DNA of 64,000 nucleotides, taken from positions 2,044,790 through 2,108,789 of the forward strand of contig CAADRB010000020.1 of assembly GCA_900708905.1 (NCBI GenBank). Direction: 5' to 3'. Under the pieces are notes generated by a model. The model did no database searches. It saw only the letters and a program-made list of their open reading frames with translations, and had not been told where the DNA came from. Shown piece after piece: positions 49,501 to 61,010 of this stretch (positions are counted from its first letter, which is position 1; every line of letters begins with the position of its first letter). The position numbers and the translations under genes were made by a program. Source of the stretch: Hymenolepis diminuta. Taxonomy: Eukaryota > Platyhelminthes > Cestoda > Cyclophyllidea > Hymenolepididae.

Positions 49501-50721
49501 TGGCTTGCAATGTAGTTGCCATGATAATAAATAGTCATCTAAAAGGAATTTCCAAACAACAATACATCATACAAAACTAAAATATTCCTATGTTATAAAT
49601 GGCTACATATTCAAGACGAATAAGGATGAAAGTCAAAGGAATATTGCTGTGTTGTAAAAAAATGTTTTATTAGTATTTACATTCTCCAAAAGTTAAAAAA
49701 TAACTTACACTAAGCGCTTCACTCAAATGAACTGTGTGTTCTTCCTGGTTTGAAAATATAGTTAGTCGATCAATATTAAAATAGAGAATAGATTTATTTG
49801 AACGAAGTGCTGTTGCAAAAGCGATTGCTGCAGAAATCTCCTTCAAGGGAAAATTGATAATATGATTATTATTAAAACTTATAGCCTACAAGATCACAAT
49901 TTGCAACATCTAGGTGGGTTAGTGTGTTGTTATGGAGAAGACCGTCAGCCAAGGCTATTCCACCTTCGCGACTTATTGGATTTACACTAATGTCCAATTT
50001 TTCAAGGGTATGATTGCACTGAATTTGAAAAATTCATCCGGTCATTCATTTGTTTAAAGTAAAACGGTTAAAATATAAGGACGTTAACTTGTTAAAATAA
50101 CTATATAAAATTTACAAATACCTTTAAGGCTTCGCCAATTTCACTAGCTCCTTTATCCGAAATAAAATTTCCTTTTAGGTTTAGTTCTTTTAAACATAAA
50201 TCTTCCTACAAGAACATTAAAAATTAAACTTTAAAATAAAATTCACTATGGGTATTTGGCTTATATTTTTTCTAATATGGGCATAAAGTTTGATATAAAG
50301 TAATTGCTAGCCGAGTACTAAATGTTACTTTTAAAAAATTCGCCAATATGCTAGCGCCATCATCAGAAATGCGGTTGTAGCGTAAATCCAAACTATTGAT
50401 AACCGGATCAGTTAGAAGTGTAGCACAGAGGTGTGGGATATCATTGTCAGCCAGGCGATAACCAATCTCTTGACCTTTATTTCCACAAAGTTTCAGATAG
50501 ATCCATTCAAGTTTATTCAATCTTTAGTAGAAAAAATCAAACATTAACATGCATCGTCTTACACAGTAATTACAAAAATTAAACTACCCTTTATCATACT
50601 CAAGTTCTTTATTCATCATGTTTAGAATGAAAATGGAAGACTTTTCAGACAGATTTTCCCGACGCACATCTTTATAAGTTTTAATTAGGCTTTCTAAATC
50701 ACGTAATCTTTCATCCGACAT
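46561..50721 (-). CDS. Leucine-rich-repeat protein, LRRC34/NLRC3-like, nine exons
   Basis: Protein of ribonuclease-inhibitor-type LRRs, probably intracellular and a protein-binding scaffold. Exons: 50721(acceptor at 50731)-50588, 50521-50329, 50205-50122, 50018-49890, 49840-49709, 48511-48393, 47108-46953, 46907-46781, 46746-46561. All phases agree; 419 residues from ATG 50721 (MSDERLRDLESLIKTYKD). Repeats of about 28 residues are clear: INSLDLRYNRISDDGASILA, LKELNLKGNFISDKGASEIG, a weaker pair in exons 4-5, LQVLDLSANGISTDGGAAIA, LTILDLAYNQIKCQGAVAIA, LIVLNLSFNKIGERGLCALG. A non-repeat tail (YRYPIPSWCGQPNEERSLAIF end) closes it. The open frame continues upstream of the ATG to the acceptor (codons I-K-S), so an extra 5' exon (52969-53062, phase-compatible) could belong here. 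Three of eight internal acceptors are AAG. LRRC34 is the best family guess; the exact orthologue is uncertain. Confidence 0.88.
47109..48392 (-). other. LRR gene intron 6
   Basis: About 1.3 kb, AT-rich, no recognised feature. A stretch at 47750-47900 is richer in GC and mildly resembles other repeat DNA, but no second copy was identified. Confidence 0.5.
48512..49708 (-). other. LRR gene intron 5
   Basis: About 1.2 kb, AT-rich, nothing recognised. Confidence 0.5.
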
Positions 50722-50731
50722 TGATTTAATC

Positions 50732-52968
50732 TGACGTATAAATTTAGTTAATAAAAAATATATTATAAGCTCAATTAAAATAATCTACTACAATTGTTTA
50801 AAAGAGCATTTAAAGGAGTTATAATTTCATTAATTTAATGCAGCATACGAGTCTGCATTTGACATAAGTTTAAGAAAATTTAGAATTTGTTTTTAAATAA
50901 CCTTGAAATTTAAACAATGCGACGCTATAGTCACCTCTAACAACTGTTAAAACAGAAAATTGAAATGAAAGTTGGACATTTATACGAAATGAATTATTAT
51001 TTCTCCCCCTCGTTGATAGTTTTATTAATTTAAAATAAGACATGAAATGATGAGAGGATAAATATATACTTAAGGAAATCTTTTCAAGATTTGGTTAGTT
51101 CTCTTAAGCATTGATGTGCCAAAATTACAAATCGAATAGAAGTGGTCATAATTTATTTAAATTTAGCTGGCCACTTCTTATAGAAATTTGAGGATTGCTG
51201 AGGCAAATTAACGGTTTTTTCCTTAATACTTTCAAACCATCCAATTCGTTATCATTAAAGCATTTTTAGACTTTTAATTAATGCCTTCAATTTTGAAGCC
51301 AGTCGCTTACGAAATTCACGACTTATGCTTCTTTACGTTTAGCCATCCATATTTCCTTGATGAAATCCAAACAGTAAAATATGTCTGCTATGCTCTTTAT
51401 TTGAAGTATACATTAGGATCAGAAATAGTTATTAATAACAATAATTATCACACAATCTGGAGGAAGCAATAGCATTTTATTAATTACCATAGATAAGCAT
51501 ACAACACTAATAAGCTAAAACGAAGCAATCGTGCCCTAAACACATAGCTCAAAAATTGGACAGAACGTCTGTTGTAACGTGATATTTTGATTGATAGCTA
51601 CTAAATCGATTAAGCATAGAGTTGTGGATTCACTTAAACCTATGAAGTACCGCGTGGATGATAATTACTGACTCTTTATGGCCATTCCTCTAATGGACGA
51701 TTCCATGCATCTGTGGTGCATTGATCCCCATACACATCTCATCGGCGCACACTCTGTGAGAGGAATGACCAACCACAGTGGTTAAGTCTAGCCAATACGG
51801 AGGGTGGTACAATTCGAGTTGCTCAATTTGTTGCTCCATAATGCCGCACTCTACCCAAGATGAGCGTTTCCCAAAAGGGTTTGAGAATTTAATAGACAAC
51901 TGTAAAAATAACAGAATTAAACAGAGGTATTTATTAGAGAGCAATTTAATATCACTATGATTTGATTATTTCCAAACAATATTATTCATATTATGGAAAA
52001 TTGTCGAATCATTGTTAAGGAAAAAGCATCTAAGTATGGAGAGACTAAAATAGCACATTGAGAGCGAAATTAGAGTAGGATCGAGTGAAAGTAGAAAATA
52101 TACCTATCTATATAATACCATATTTGTTACTATTATTTTTATCCGCATTTTACTGTCTAATTGTGTCAAATATGTTTAGTTAACACATTTCAATATTAAC
52201 AATTTAATTACTTGATCCCTCGATTACCGGCTGAGCTTATGTTCGTGATATTTCGAGCATATTACTAACCAATTAATATTAATAAATTTTTAAAATTTTG
52301 TTTTTCTATGAAACCCGAAATGAAGGTTTGAAAGCAGAAGCAAGTTAGAAAAAGGAAATTTAATTATGAAATTTACTGCACTGTAAAAAATATGAGCTTG
52401 TAGTATCTACGCAATCTGATTCTTAGGCCTTCCCAGACTCTCTGAGTATTGCGCGCCTACTGATTCATACGACTACCCTAAATCTCAATTATTCATCAAT
52501 GAACAAAGAACACGAAGCCGGTCAACCTCCTTATCTTACCTCATTTCGCATGTTCTACATAATCTATTTTATCCTCACTCAGTTCTGACGTCTTTCAGTT
52601 TCCTCACAATTCCTTCTTTTGCTCCTTTTCCCTTTTCACTCTCATTCATTTCTGTTTGTTACATACACATATTCCCATCCAACACTTGATTCCACTTGGG
52701 AAAGTTTCTTGTATTCTGTAAGCTTTAGGAAAACCGTTAGTTCTATGGTGGGATATTTAATCTAACTTAGTCTGGCTCAGAAGGTAGCTTTAGTAACCGT
52801 ATTCGAGTTATTTTAGGGTTTATTTCACGGTATGAAAATAATTTTCATCAATCCTTTAGGCTTATTAATTTGCTTTAAAATACCCGGCCATACCATTAAA
52901 ATAAAGGCAATATTTCTTTTTACTTAACCGGTAAATGCTCTTTTAAATATTGTTATATGAATACTTAC
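50732..52968. other. Region upstream of the LRR start
   Basis: Mostly AT-rich. Holds a SINE candidate (51655-51800) and, at about 52590-52730, a pyrimidine-rich block (ctccttttcccttttcactc, tacatacacatattccc) faintly like the LTR family. It is intron if the exon at 52969-53062 joins either the LRR or the Neto-like gene. Confidence 0.45.
51655..51800 (+). repeat. tRNA-like SINE candidate, copy 3
   Basis: ccatgcatctgtggtgcattgatcccc parallels the head of the 21.5 kb copy, and gaccaaccacagtggttaag parallels the tail of the 25.6 kb copy. Individually weak; support comes from the shared order of blocks. Confidence 0.35.
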
Positions 52969-53062
52969 CTTAATTTGATCAAAGCCCATTTCTGAATACG
53001 TTTCTGATCCTGGAACAATCAGAATACAAAGTGTAACAAAACCAGTCATGGCAGGAATATGA
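52969..53062 (-). CDS. Exon starting with ATG and a signal-peptide-like sequence (gene assignment open)
   Basis: Acceptor ctgcag ends at 53063; 13 bases later ATG (53049) opens MTGFVTLCILIVPGSETYSE, and the exon ends in phase 0 at a strong donor (aag/gtaagt, 52969). The hydrophobic start looks like a cleavable signal peptide. Phase 0 fits the LRR exon at 50730 (continuing I-K-S-M-S-D). It also fits the CUB1 exon of the Neto-like gene if the internal acceptor caaag at about 45085 is used. A signal peptide suits the receptor better than the LRR protein. The frame is open through the acceptor, so it may be internal. Confidence 0.5.
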
Positions 53063-53451
53063 CTGCAGAATGAACAACCGTCATTAAAAGAGATAGTTAG
53101 CAATCCGATATCAGTTAAAACTAAATTTTAAATGACAAATTTTCAGAGTATATTTACTGTGTCAATTTTGGACTGAAGGACAATCGCAGGTAACGCAGAC
53201 CTTCCGAAAGTCATTTGTCTTCTCTGGTGCATTTAAATTGCAGGAAGAGCTTTTTTAGGCATCAACGATTCTAAAGAATATCAGGATTTGTAGTCGATTC
53301 CTGAATAACCCACGAATATCATACAAGCTGTTAAGTGTCTCCCTTGGTAAATGAAGAGGTATTTTCAGAGAAATGACCAAAGTACTGCTCTCCCAACCCT
53401 GGTACGTATTCATTCAACATCCAAGCTGATTCATTTGGATAAAAAATGTTA

Positions 53452-53633
53452 AATTTCATCCATCAGGGAACAAATTACTCCTTAACAGACGCTGCTGGGA
53501 CGATTTCTTCTGGTGAGGTTACTACAGATTTGGGGTTTTACTATTCTCAATACAACATTTGTTTTCAGACTCAAAACTTACCCAATGACCACATTAAGAT
53601 TCGGTTCATTGGCTACCAATATAGTATGTCTTT
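53452..53633 (+). other. CUB-like exon candidate, plus strand
   Basis: Between an acceptor-like catcag (about 53466) and a donor-like ata/gtatgt (about 53622), the plus frame reads AGTISSGEVTTDLGFYYSQY then NICFQTQNLPNDHIKIRFIGY. This matches the CUB pattern G-x-I-S-S ... Y-x-x-x-x-C-x-x ... I-x-I-x-F. No partner exon carrying the second half of a CUB was found on the plus strand. Possibly an orphan fragment or chance. Confidence 0.35.
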
Positions 53634-53681
53634 CACAATGTATACAAGTGTCTGCTTTCTCCCATGCATTTCAATAGATCT

Positions 53682-54365
53682 TTAATCTTCTAGTGAAGCA
53701 ACACTTTCAGCAAATGAATCTGCAAAATGAAATATAGTATTATATATTCCATTTATCTTAATACTAACAGAAGGGATTTCATGACCAAGAATAACTTCTG
53801 GAAACATGAAAATATCTTGATTTGTCCATTTTCCAAGGTGAAATGGCTTAGGCTCATTATAATTTGACAATTTGGCTTGTTCCGTTGTCGCATTTGGAAA
53901 CACTTGCAGATTGTCAATGGAAGTATTCACAATGTGAAATTTTCGCATAGTAAACTGTTATCATCGTAAGTGACTATTTCGAAATATCGGAACGCTTCAT
54001 TAGTTCTTCCACTAGGTCCAATAGCTACTGCCGAAAAAAATATGTTCCTTCCTACGAGGAAATCAGAAATTCTGCAGGTAATTTCCTACTTACTAACAAC
54101 AGATCGTAGATTTTGATTAAATTACTTGAAATCTCCTGTTAATAAATTTGATCAGGATTGGTCAATCAAATAATCTGCAGTCTGATTTTGCCGTATTGGT
54201 CTTCAGCCACTTTGGCTTTGTATGCCATACCAAGGAAATTATGGAGGTTTTCATAGTGCATTCCACAATCATTGATGCAGAAACCTGGCGTTTCCGGAAC
54301 TGTAATAACTCCACTGATTCTAGGAAGTTCTTTATCTTTCGGCTAAAAAATTATTCAATTATGTT
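53682..54365 (-). other. Minus-strand open segments, protein-like, unassigned
   Basis: Three segments read as protein. About 54345-54170 after an acceptor ttttttag (ISGVITVPETPGFCINDC..., then YGKIRLQI). About 54060-53940 (NIFFSAVAIGPSGRTNEAF..., ending at a stop). 53948-53682 in another frame (FHLGKWTNQDIFMFPEVIL). The first has a CUB-like GVITVPETPG start. Frames do not join without extra splicing, so this may be a decayed gene or a relic. Confidence 0.3.
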
Positions 54366-54444
54366 AAACAGACACACTCGCTGCACCAAGGCAGAGTTTC
54401 TGGTGATAATTATAACACCCCTTTCAACTTTATTGCAGTTGTGA

Positions 54445-56720
54445 TCTTGCTGTTTACATGAGGTTTAAAAACAGTCATTACAATATGAACGTCATAGATT
54501 TGAAAGATTGTTTGAAGAAGCCTAATGTCGATTTGTATCTGAAATAATAATATAGAAATGCAATTATTGGCTAAATGGCAATGGTATCACGTTAATAAAT
54601 TTCTTTTAAGACACGACTACTTGAGTAACATGACCTCTCCTTGTCTTCACATTTGTCTATCTTGTCTATCAATCAGTTGTAGTTGGCTCTATAAAGCTAT
54701 GTGGACTAGACCAAACGTGTTCTCCCTAGTATCTTCTAGTGTTTTATACTAGGAACCTTACGCGTGACAGTGTTCTGCAGTATTTTTTTGCTCTGAAAAT
54801 AAACTATTTAATTACTCTACCTAAACAATGCTATTAGACTTAGACTCGTATTCGTTTGTTTTTCGACGTCTTCTCTACAAATTAGAAGAAAAGGCACTTG
54901 ATTAAATGTGAGCTTATTTTGCATGAGTGTGATAAGTTTAGCAGTGAAATGCTTCATCATCGGATAATTCTGTCAGCCATGATCTTGACGGATCACTCAT
55001 CAAATTTTCGGTTGTTTCCTGAGACGATAAGAAATCTTTATCCTGTCCTAGATCTTGGACACAGAATATGTCCTAAAAAATCTCTTTATTCTTATAAGAC
55101 CACTAAAACAGAGTATTTTCTGTACCTTAATTGAATAGGATTAGATTTTACAGTCAGCAGATTTATACTGGGGACATCCTAAAAACGATAGAAAGCTCTA
55201 ATCTGTACAGTCAAAATCTGCTTATTAATCTTTTCACTCATACTATTCTAAAATTTGATTTAAGACATTTTATTCAATTTTGATTACAGCGCTACTTGGA
55301 TCGAGAAAAAGTGATTCGTAAAACTCACTTCTTAGAATGATGAAATGGCTGTTTTTTCCGGATGACTTATTGCGGGCGTCTCATGGGGAGAGCATTGAAA
55401 TGCGTGTTTCCTATTCGCGCATATATAAATCATATGGATGAAGAAAGCCCCACACGCTCATATTTCAAGATTCTCGGAAGGTTCATAAATTCATAGTACG
55501 TAAACTCGCCCTCTTGAGGTTAATAAGTATTTATCAGAATTAAAACATTAGAATGGTTATTTTTAGCATAATAGTAATTCTTAAAATCATTGTAACTTCG
55601 TAACTTACGTAAATCAACCCTGCTTGTTGGCCCTCTATCAAAACCTCTATAGTTTGATGTTAAATGTCCAGTGGCTTATATGATGTTACAATGCTTATCT
55701 AATGAAACTGATGAAGCAAGGTGTTACGTACAATGATCCTAATATTTTGATTCTCATTTCCCACCAATACACGTAAGATCCTACTCTGGGGATAGCTAAT
55801 GAATTTCCAGTTGGGGAAACTAACGGTGAGCATCGAACTAACTGATTTTGATACGATTTCTATGGCACAATTTTTTTTTCTAAAATTTAAGTATAAGTGT
55901 ACAGTAAATAATCCGCAAATTTAAACTCAAGTTGCTCTAGTTATTGCGGTAAAAGATTCAAGCTTTATACTGCTTCTATGATATTCCAGTGTAAAGCTAT
56001 TAACCGTAAAACATCAGACTACTTCACGTCTATTCAAGTAAGTAAATTTTCCTCTCTAGTTCTAACAGAGAACTAATAAAAACAAAAGTGAGATCTTAGG
56101 ACATACTCTATGCCCCAAAAGTGAGACAAAGTGCAAAATTGGTATCAGTGAGAGTAACAGGCCATTCTAGTTTATAATACCAACATGCGCACAAATAAGC
56201 GACCTCTTTATCCACTACTCGACCGCACTCAAGTGAGGTCTGATATGTTAAAATCGTGTTAACACCTGCCATCCTGACATCGAAGCCATCACATAAGAAA
56301 TACGTTGAATTGGTATGGTCAACTACACAACTGATGTTACATACAAATTAATTCAGAAACCCTGGCGACAAATTTGGAAGCCATCCATTTAAAACATGGG
56401 AACACGAAGCAGTAGACTACTCAGCATGTAAAGGCATATAACCTGAAATCGAAAATCAGATGAAGCAAGATTCTGTTGATATTCTTACCTCATCATTTTC
56501 AACACGGTTTTCTGTTTTTTACTCCAGGTTGAAACCTAAAGGGCAAGTGTAATAGAAAAGGAAGAAGCATTAGCTACTATGCCAAAAGCTAAAAAGTAGA
56601 GACTGGTGTTGAAGGTGAAGGAATGTCATTTAAATCGCCGCTTATATTCAGGCAACAATAACAGAGCATAAACAAATCTTTAATTTGCAACAATGCTTCA
56701 ATTTTATTTAACAAAATATT
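54445..56720. other. Intergenic or intronic, nothing recognised
   Basis: AT-rich. Open frames at 54558-54752 and 54898-55134 show no recognised similarity or supporting splice sites. Confidence 0.5.
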
Positions 56721-56724
56721 GAAG

Positions 56725-57090
56725 GATGACCGTCTATGCATTTCTAAAATTACTTTTTATTCACATTCGCTATGGCAACGATTCAGCTTTTCGCTCACGA
56801 AACTGCGGTGATATCTTTACGTCCCTATGACTCAAAACCCCTATTTGTCGTTTTAAAGCGTCTATCGATTCCTCCTCCCCTTCTATAACCGTCCTGTTCA
56901 ATTAAAGGTACACCTACACTCTTACCTCATGCGTGCCCTTGCCCAAATGACTCATATAAACTGCTTTTGTATTCCCACATACACCCGCTTGAATCCTCAT
57001 TGTGGTTTGATCAATACCCTTCAGCCTAGTCAGTTCTTGGTGTTCTGGTCTGTAACTGCCGATTTTAGTTGTTACCCTAACCCCAACAAT
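56725..57090 (+). mobile_element. Gypsy-type LTR relic (family B copy 3)
   Basis: Starts near gaccgtctatgcatttc and shares with the next copy (58.74 kb): cttttcgctcacgaa, tccctatgactca, catgcgtgcccttgccc, gactcatataaactg (TATA box at about 56955), cttgaatcctcattgtgg and gttcttggtgttctg. Ends near gttaccctaaccccaaca. Confidence 0.55.
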
Positions 57091-58734
57091 ATCCAGCCGG
57101 GAAGTCGTATTATATTCATGCACTGAATGAAAATATTCATGCTGTTCTACTATTTAAGCCAAAAGTTAATTCAGTGGACCTATGCAGAGGTAATTATCGT
57201 TTATAGTATTAGGGAAATTAATGTAAATAAATTGGAATGAATGACAAAATTTCAATTATAAACCGAAAAAGAAATTGCAATAGAGCTTTTATTTATTATA
57301 CCAGAACACAAAGAAATAGAATCTGAAATCAGAAAATGAATTCATAGTATCTCGTAACAGCAATTATTTATCTTTTAAACTTACCCCTGATCCGTGACCT
57401 CGGTTCTGATTGTTATTCAAAATATTTTTAGAGTCTTGGTAATCCCTAAAGACTATAAGTTTTGATTAGTGTTTACTTAAACCTTGATAATGTAAGCGTC
57501 TCTGTAAAATTGACGACTGAGGAGACAACAACAGCTACTATATTTTTTTGTTCCTTTGGGTAACTTTTGACTGTTTTTCTCTCTAATTCCTCTGCTGTTG
57601 TCCCGTATACCACTAGTTCTTCCAATCCTGGTCCTGCTGACCTGGCAAAGGCTGTTATTTCCTGAAATAGCATTTAAGATGGCTTAATTTCGACAGTTAT
57701 GATCTAATTTCACATTGCTAAGCTGTAAAGTACAGATATGAATTCAGTATTAAATATCCGTGTTGGAAGCTTCAAAGATAGGAAATTTCGATCGCCTCCA
57801 ATTGCTACAAACGAGAAGTGAACGACTGAAAGCTTGAGAGCATAGATCATGAAACATCTGAAAAGCCGACATGAAAATTGAAGGCATCCATGAAAAGATA
57901 TGCATATTTGGGAAATATTATTAACTATTCAAGATTAATTCAAGATTGACATTTCTGAAAAACAGTAATAACGTCCCAAGAATCTTCAAAACCAGAGAGA
58001 AAGTAGTCAGATATAACGATTAAGCTGTAATTACGTATCCATTTTAAAATAACTACAATAATACTAATGATTAAAATAAAGCAAATAAATCTTGAATACT
58101 CGCTCCAAAGCATATATCAGTGGTTTTATCATTTCATACTTCATTTTTAGTTACTGAAAATATTTTATTTATAAAAAATGACCAACTTTTTATTTTAAAT
58201 ATCCTGCTTTTAATTAAAATATATGTTTTAACAATCGTTAGAGGTGATATTATCGAAGTATTTCAAATTTCAAGGTTAATGGAGTGTGATTCGTGTTTGA
58301 TAACAAGTGAAAAGTTAAAATAAATTTAAATTAACTTTTAACTAAAAAAATTATAACTGAAAATTTAAATTCTTATAAGTGTTTTCGTTAAATACGTATT
58401 TTATACTACTTAACTTGTTTCTATTTGACTCTCCAATGGGTATTTCGTTCACTAAACAAATACATTATATTAATTTAATATCAGGAGATAAAGTGGTTTT
58501 GAATGTCTGAGTATGTAGATTTAAGTTTGTAACTTCCATCTGAAGTGTCAAATCCTGTAAACAGCAAACAGAAAATGGATTCTTAGTTTTAAAACGTTAT
58601 AGCATTTTTTCCGAATCCCTGTGACAAATAAATTTTAAAGTTCTTATATTTTATGGATATTTACGTTAAAGAATTTAAGTTTAAAGGGAAACTTTATTTT
58701 AGAAAAAGGTGCTTGTAAGTTTTGCGAGGCTTGA
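57091..58734. other. Sequence between two same-orientation LTR-like copies
   Basis: About 1.65 kb. Apart from the exon-like segment at 57478-57665 on the minus strand it is AT-rich and without gag or pol similarity. The flanking LTR copies are well diverged, so this is probably not the body of one element. Confidence 0.4.
57478..57665 (-). CDS. Exon-like open frame; weak resemblance to ABCA transporter N-terminal loop
   Basis: After an acceptor ctatttcag the minus frame reads EITAFARSAGPGLEELVVYG..., then NIVAVVVSSV and TLTLSRFK before a stop, with a gt immediately inside the end. The arrangement (V-x-Y-x-[ST]-x-x-E-x-E ... AVVV ... L-x-x-RF) recalls the start of the first extracellular loop of ABCA3-type transporters. 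No other ABCA exon was found nearby, so it is either an isolated exon of a large gene or a fragment. Confidence 0.3.
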
Positions 58735-59215
58735 AGGATAGGTCTATGCATTTCCAAAATTACCTTTTATTCGCAATACCTCGGCTTTTCGCCCACGAAG
58801 TTGGAGTGACGTCTTTTGTTCCTATGACGCATAATCCCTATCTGCCATGTCTAAACAAGCCCATCGCCTTCCCTCCTTTCCATAACAGCCTCGTTTCACA
58901 TAGAAAGCACATCCGCGCTCATGCTCTCACGCGGCCTTACCCAAGTGACTCATATAAAGCTGTCTTTGTTTTCCACACAAGAACAACGCTCGCCTACCAG
59001 TTACCAGCTCCTACGCTTCCTGTTCATTTTCTCTCTTCATCGACACGCTCCGCCTCTGTCTCTCTCTGTCACTCGTTTCAAACTCGTTGTGGCTTCCTTG
59101 AATACATTTTTGACCTAATCAACTCTTGGTGTTCTGCTTTACAATTGTTGTTAGCTTATACCCAAACAGCTACGAATTGGTGACTGTTACTGCTGTTGCT
59201 ATCTTAACTTCAACA
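58735..59215 (+). mobile_element. Gypsy-type LTR relic (family B copy 4), longest
   Basis: Begins ggataggtctatgcatttcc and contains gactcatataaagctg (TATA), a ctctgtctctctctgtcactc run, cttgaatacatttttgacc, caactcttggtgttctg and aattggtgactgttactg near the 3' end. A 153-codon open frame (58722-59183) lies entirely within it and follows its composition; I do not regard it as a gene. Confidence 0.55.
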
Positions 59216-60624
59216 GGCTTAAAGGAATATTTTGTCTTTATTATAAATTTCAATGAATTCACGCTCGTTATTTTTTTCAAAGGAATGTATAATTACTAGT
59301 CCATATGATCAATTAGGCTTTGTATTACAATGCAATTTTGACATAAAATATAGATCTTTCTTGATTAAATTTGCTGCTTTGATAAATAAATTTTGATTTC
59401 GACTCATTCCCAGTAGTCGTAAATTACCGCGTATTCCATGGACCTATTCTTGCCACCTTTGACCTAAAAACTTCGCCACAGCCATACGATTCATTTCTCG
59501 TCAGTTTAAATTCTAAATCTACGCAGAATGGTGTTAACTGATGTTTTGTTAGTTAAAAGCACGCAATTTTAGCCAGTGTTCTAGCTGAGTTTCTAGGAAA
59601 ACTTTTATCCTGGTTAACCTATGGATGACGCAATATATGAAATGATAAACTGATTTTACGTTCCTTGTTCGTCGAATCGCAGCCAGTGAAAATAATCTGC
59701 CACAAAGAACAGTTTAAATTTATTTGTCAACATGGTAGAACACTCCACACGTCATTTTTGTAAATTTGATGTCAAGCATCTGTCCTATTGTTTAAATGAT
59801 GAACTGCGGAAAACATTAAACCGTAAGTAAGATCAGATTTGCCTTTTAGCTGTGCCAAAGTAATAGTGACCCGTCTATGCAAACTCGATCAAAATAAGCC
59901 AAGTTTCTGATTACTACCAGAGCCCGAATCACAGGCTTGATTAGTTTACTACCTGCCCATAACAACAGTTGGTTCTGGATTGTTCCGCGCTCTTTACTCT
60001 TTTTATTTCAAATAAAAAAGCATCAAGACCCCGCATTAATAATTGCGATTCACACCCCCATTACAATCCGCTTTGCATAAGTAGGGTATTTGATGTAAAT
60101 GGCCACTCATAATATTAACTAAATTAGTAAATGTCTACAAAAGTCTACTATTCGCGAAGTTGATGAATGGCAAGCAAACACAATATTATAATCTTCAAAA
60201 TTGCAAATTAATCTTTCTCTCCAAGACATCGAAGCTGATAGTAAAATGACTCTCTACTAGAGCAACAGCTAGTGACTCAATTCTGTGGACATCCCAGTCA
60301 GCACTAGGACGCACCATATCGTATGCACCACAGGTGTATATTATTGTCTATTCAATTACACTCTTTTCATCCTCCATTTCAAAAGAAGCGAGAGTGATAC
60401 AATAAGATGGGATCTATCTTAGATGGTTTTATTTCATTGATGATGAAGAAATAAGAAGAAGAGAGTAATTGGATACTTGCATTAGAAAGGAACAGAGAAC
60501 AGTAAACACAGGTGGTAGCTAATATTGGGAAAATTATAGACACCAAATAGGCCAATGTATTGATGGGAGAAAACTCCATGAGCATCCGCACATTTCAGAC
60601 ATGATCATTATTATCTACAATAGC
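59216..60624. other. Intergenic, nothing recognised
   Basis: AT-rich with no supported feature; the minus open frame 60379-60591 is hydrophobic but unrecognised. Confidence 0.5.
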
Positions 60625-60634
60625 ACAAAAAATA

Positions 60635-61010
60635 CAGTTTTTAATTGCGGAAAGCAACTGAAATCAGTAAACAGAAAGTCTAATAAACTGATAAAGGAGA
60701 AGGGATCTAAACAATGCCGAGAGCAACGTCAGAGTATCCAAGGATCTTACTTCATTTAATTTTTGCACAAGGGGCGCACAGGATTAACTACATGTGTAAC
60801 TCACTTTTGAAAATCCAGATTTCATTATTCGCCTCCTGAATTCCAGCAAATGCTTGCTTACGATGTTTAGTACTTATTGAAGGGTAGGTCTAATCACATC
60901 AATTTGCTTTTTCTTCAAGTAGTTGAGAAGGCAAAACGATGTTACAAGATAGCCAGCAGCTTTCACTTTAAAAAAGTAGAGGTGAGATAGTTAAAAATTT
61001 TATGCTTTGC
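60635..61010 (+). repeat. Dispersed repeat family A, copy 4
   Basis: 5' part (gaaagcaactgaaatcag, gagagcaacgtcagagtatcc, cttacttcattt) matches 19.4 kb. The middle (cttacgatgtttagtacttattgaa) matches 26.8 kb, and the 3' part (gttacaagatagccagcagc, gagatagttaaaaattttat) matches 19.7 and 3.1 kb. Confidence 0.7.

Noticed and set aside
58722..59183. 153-codon plus-strand open frame
   Set aside because: Lies wholly inside an LTR-like repeat whose pyrimidine-rich composition yields open frames; no conserved protein pattern.
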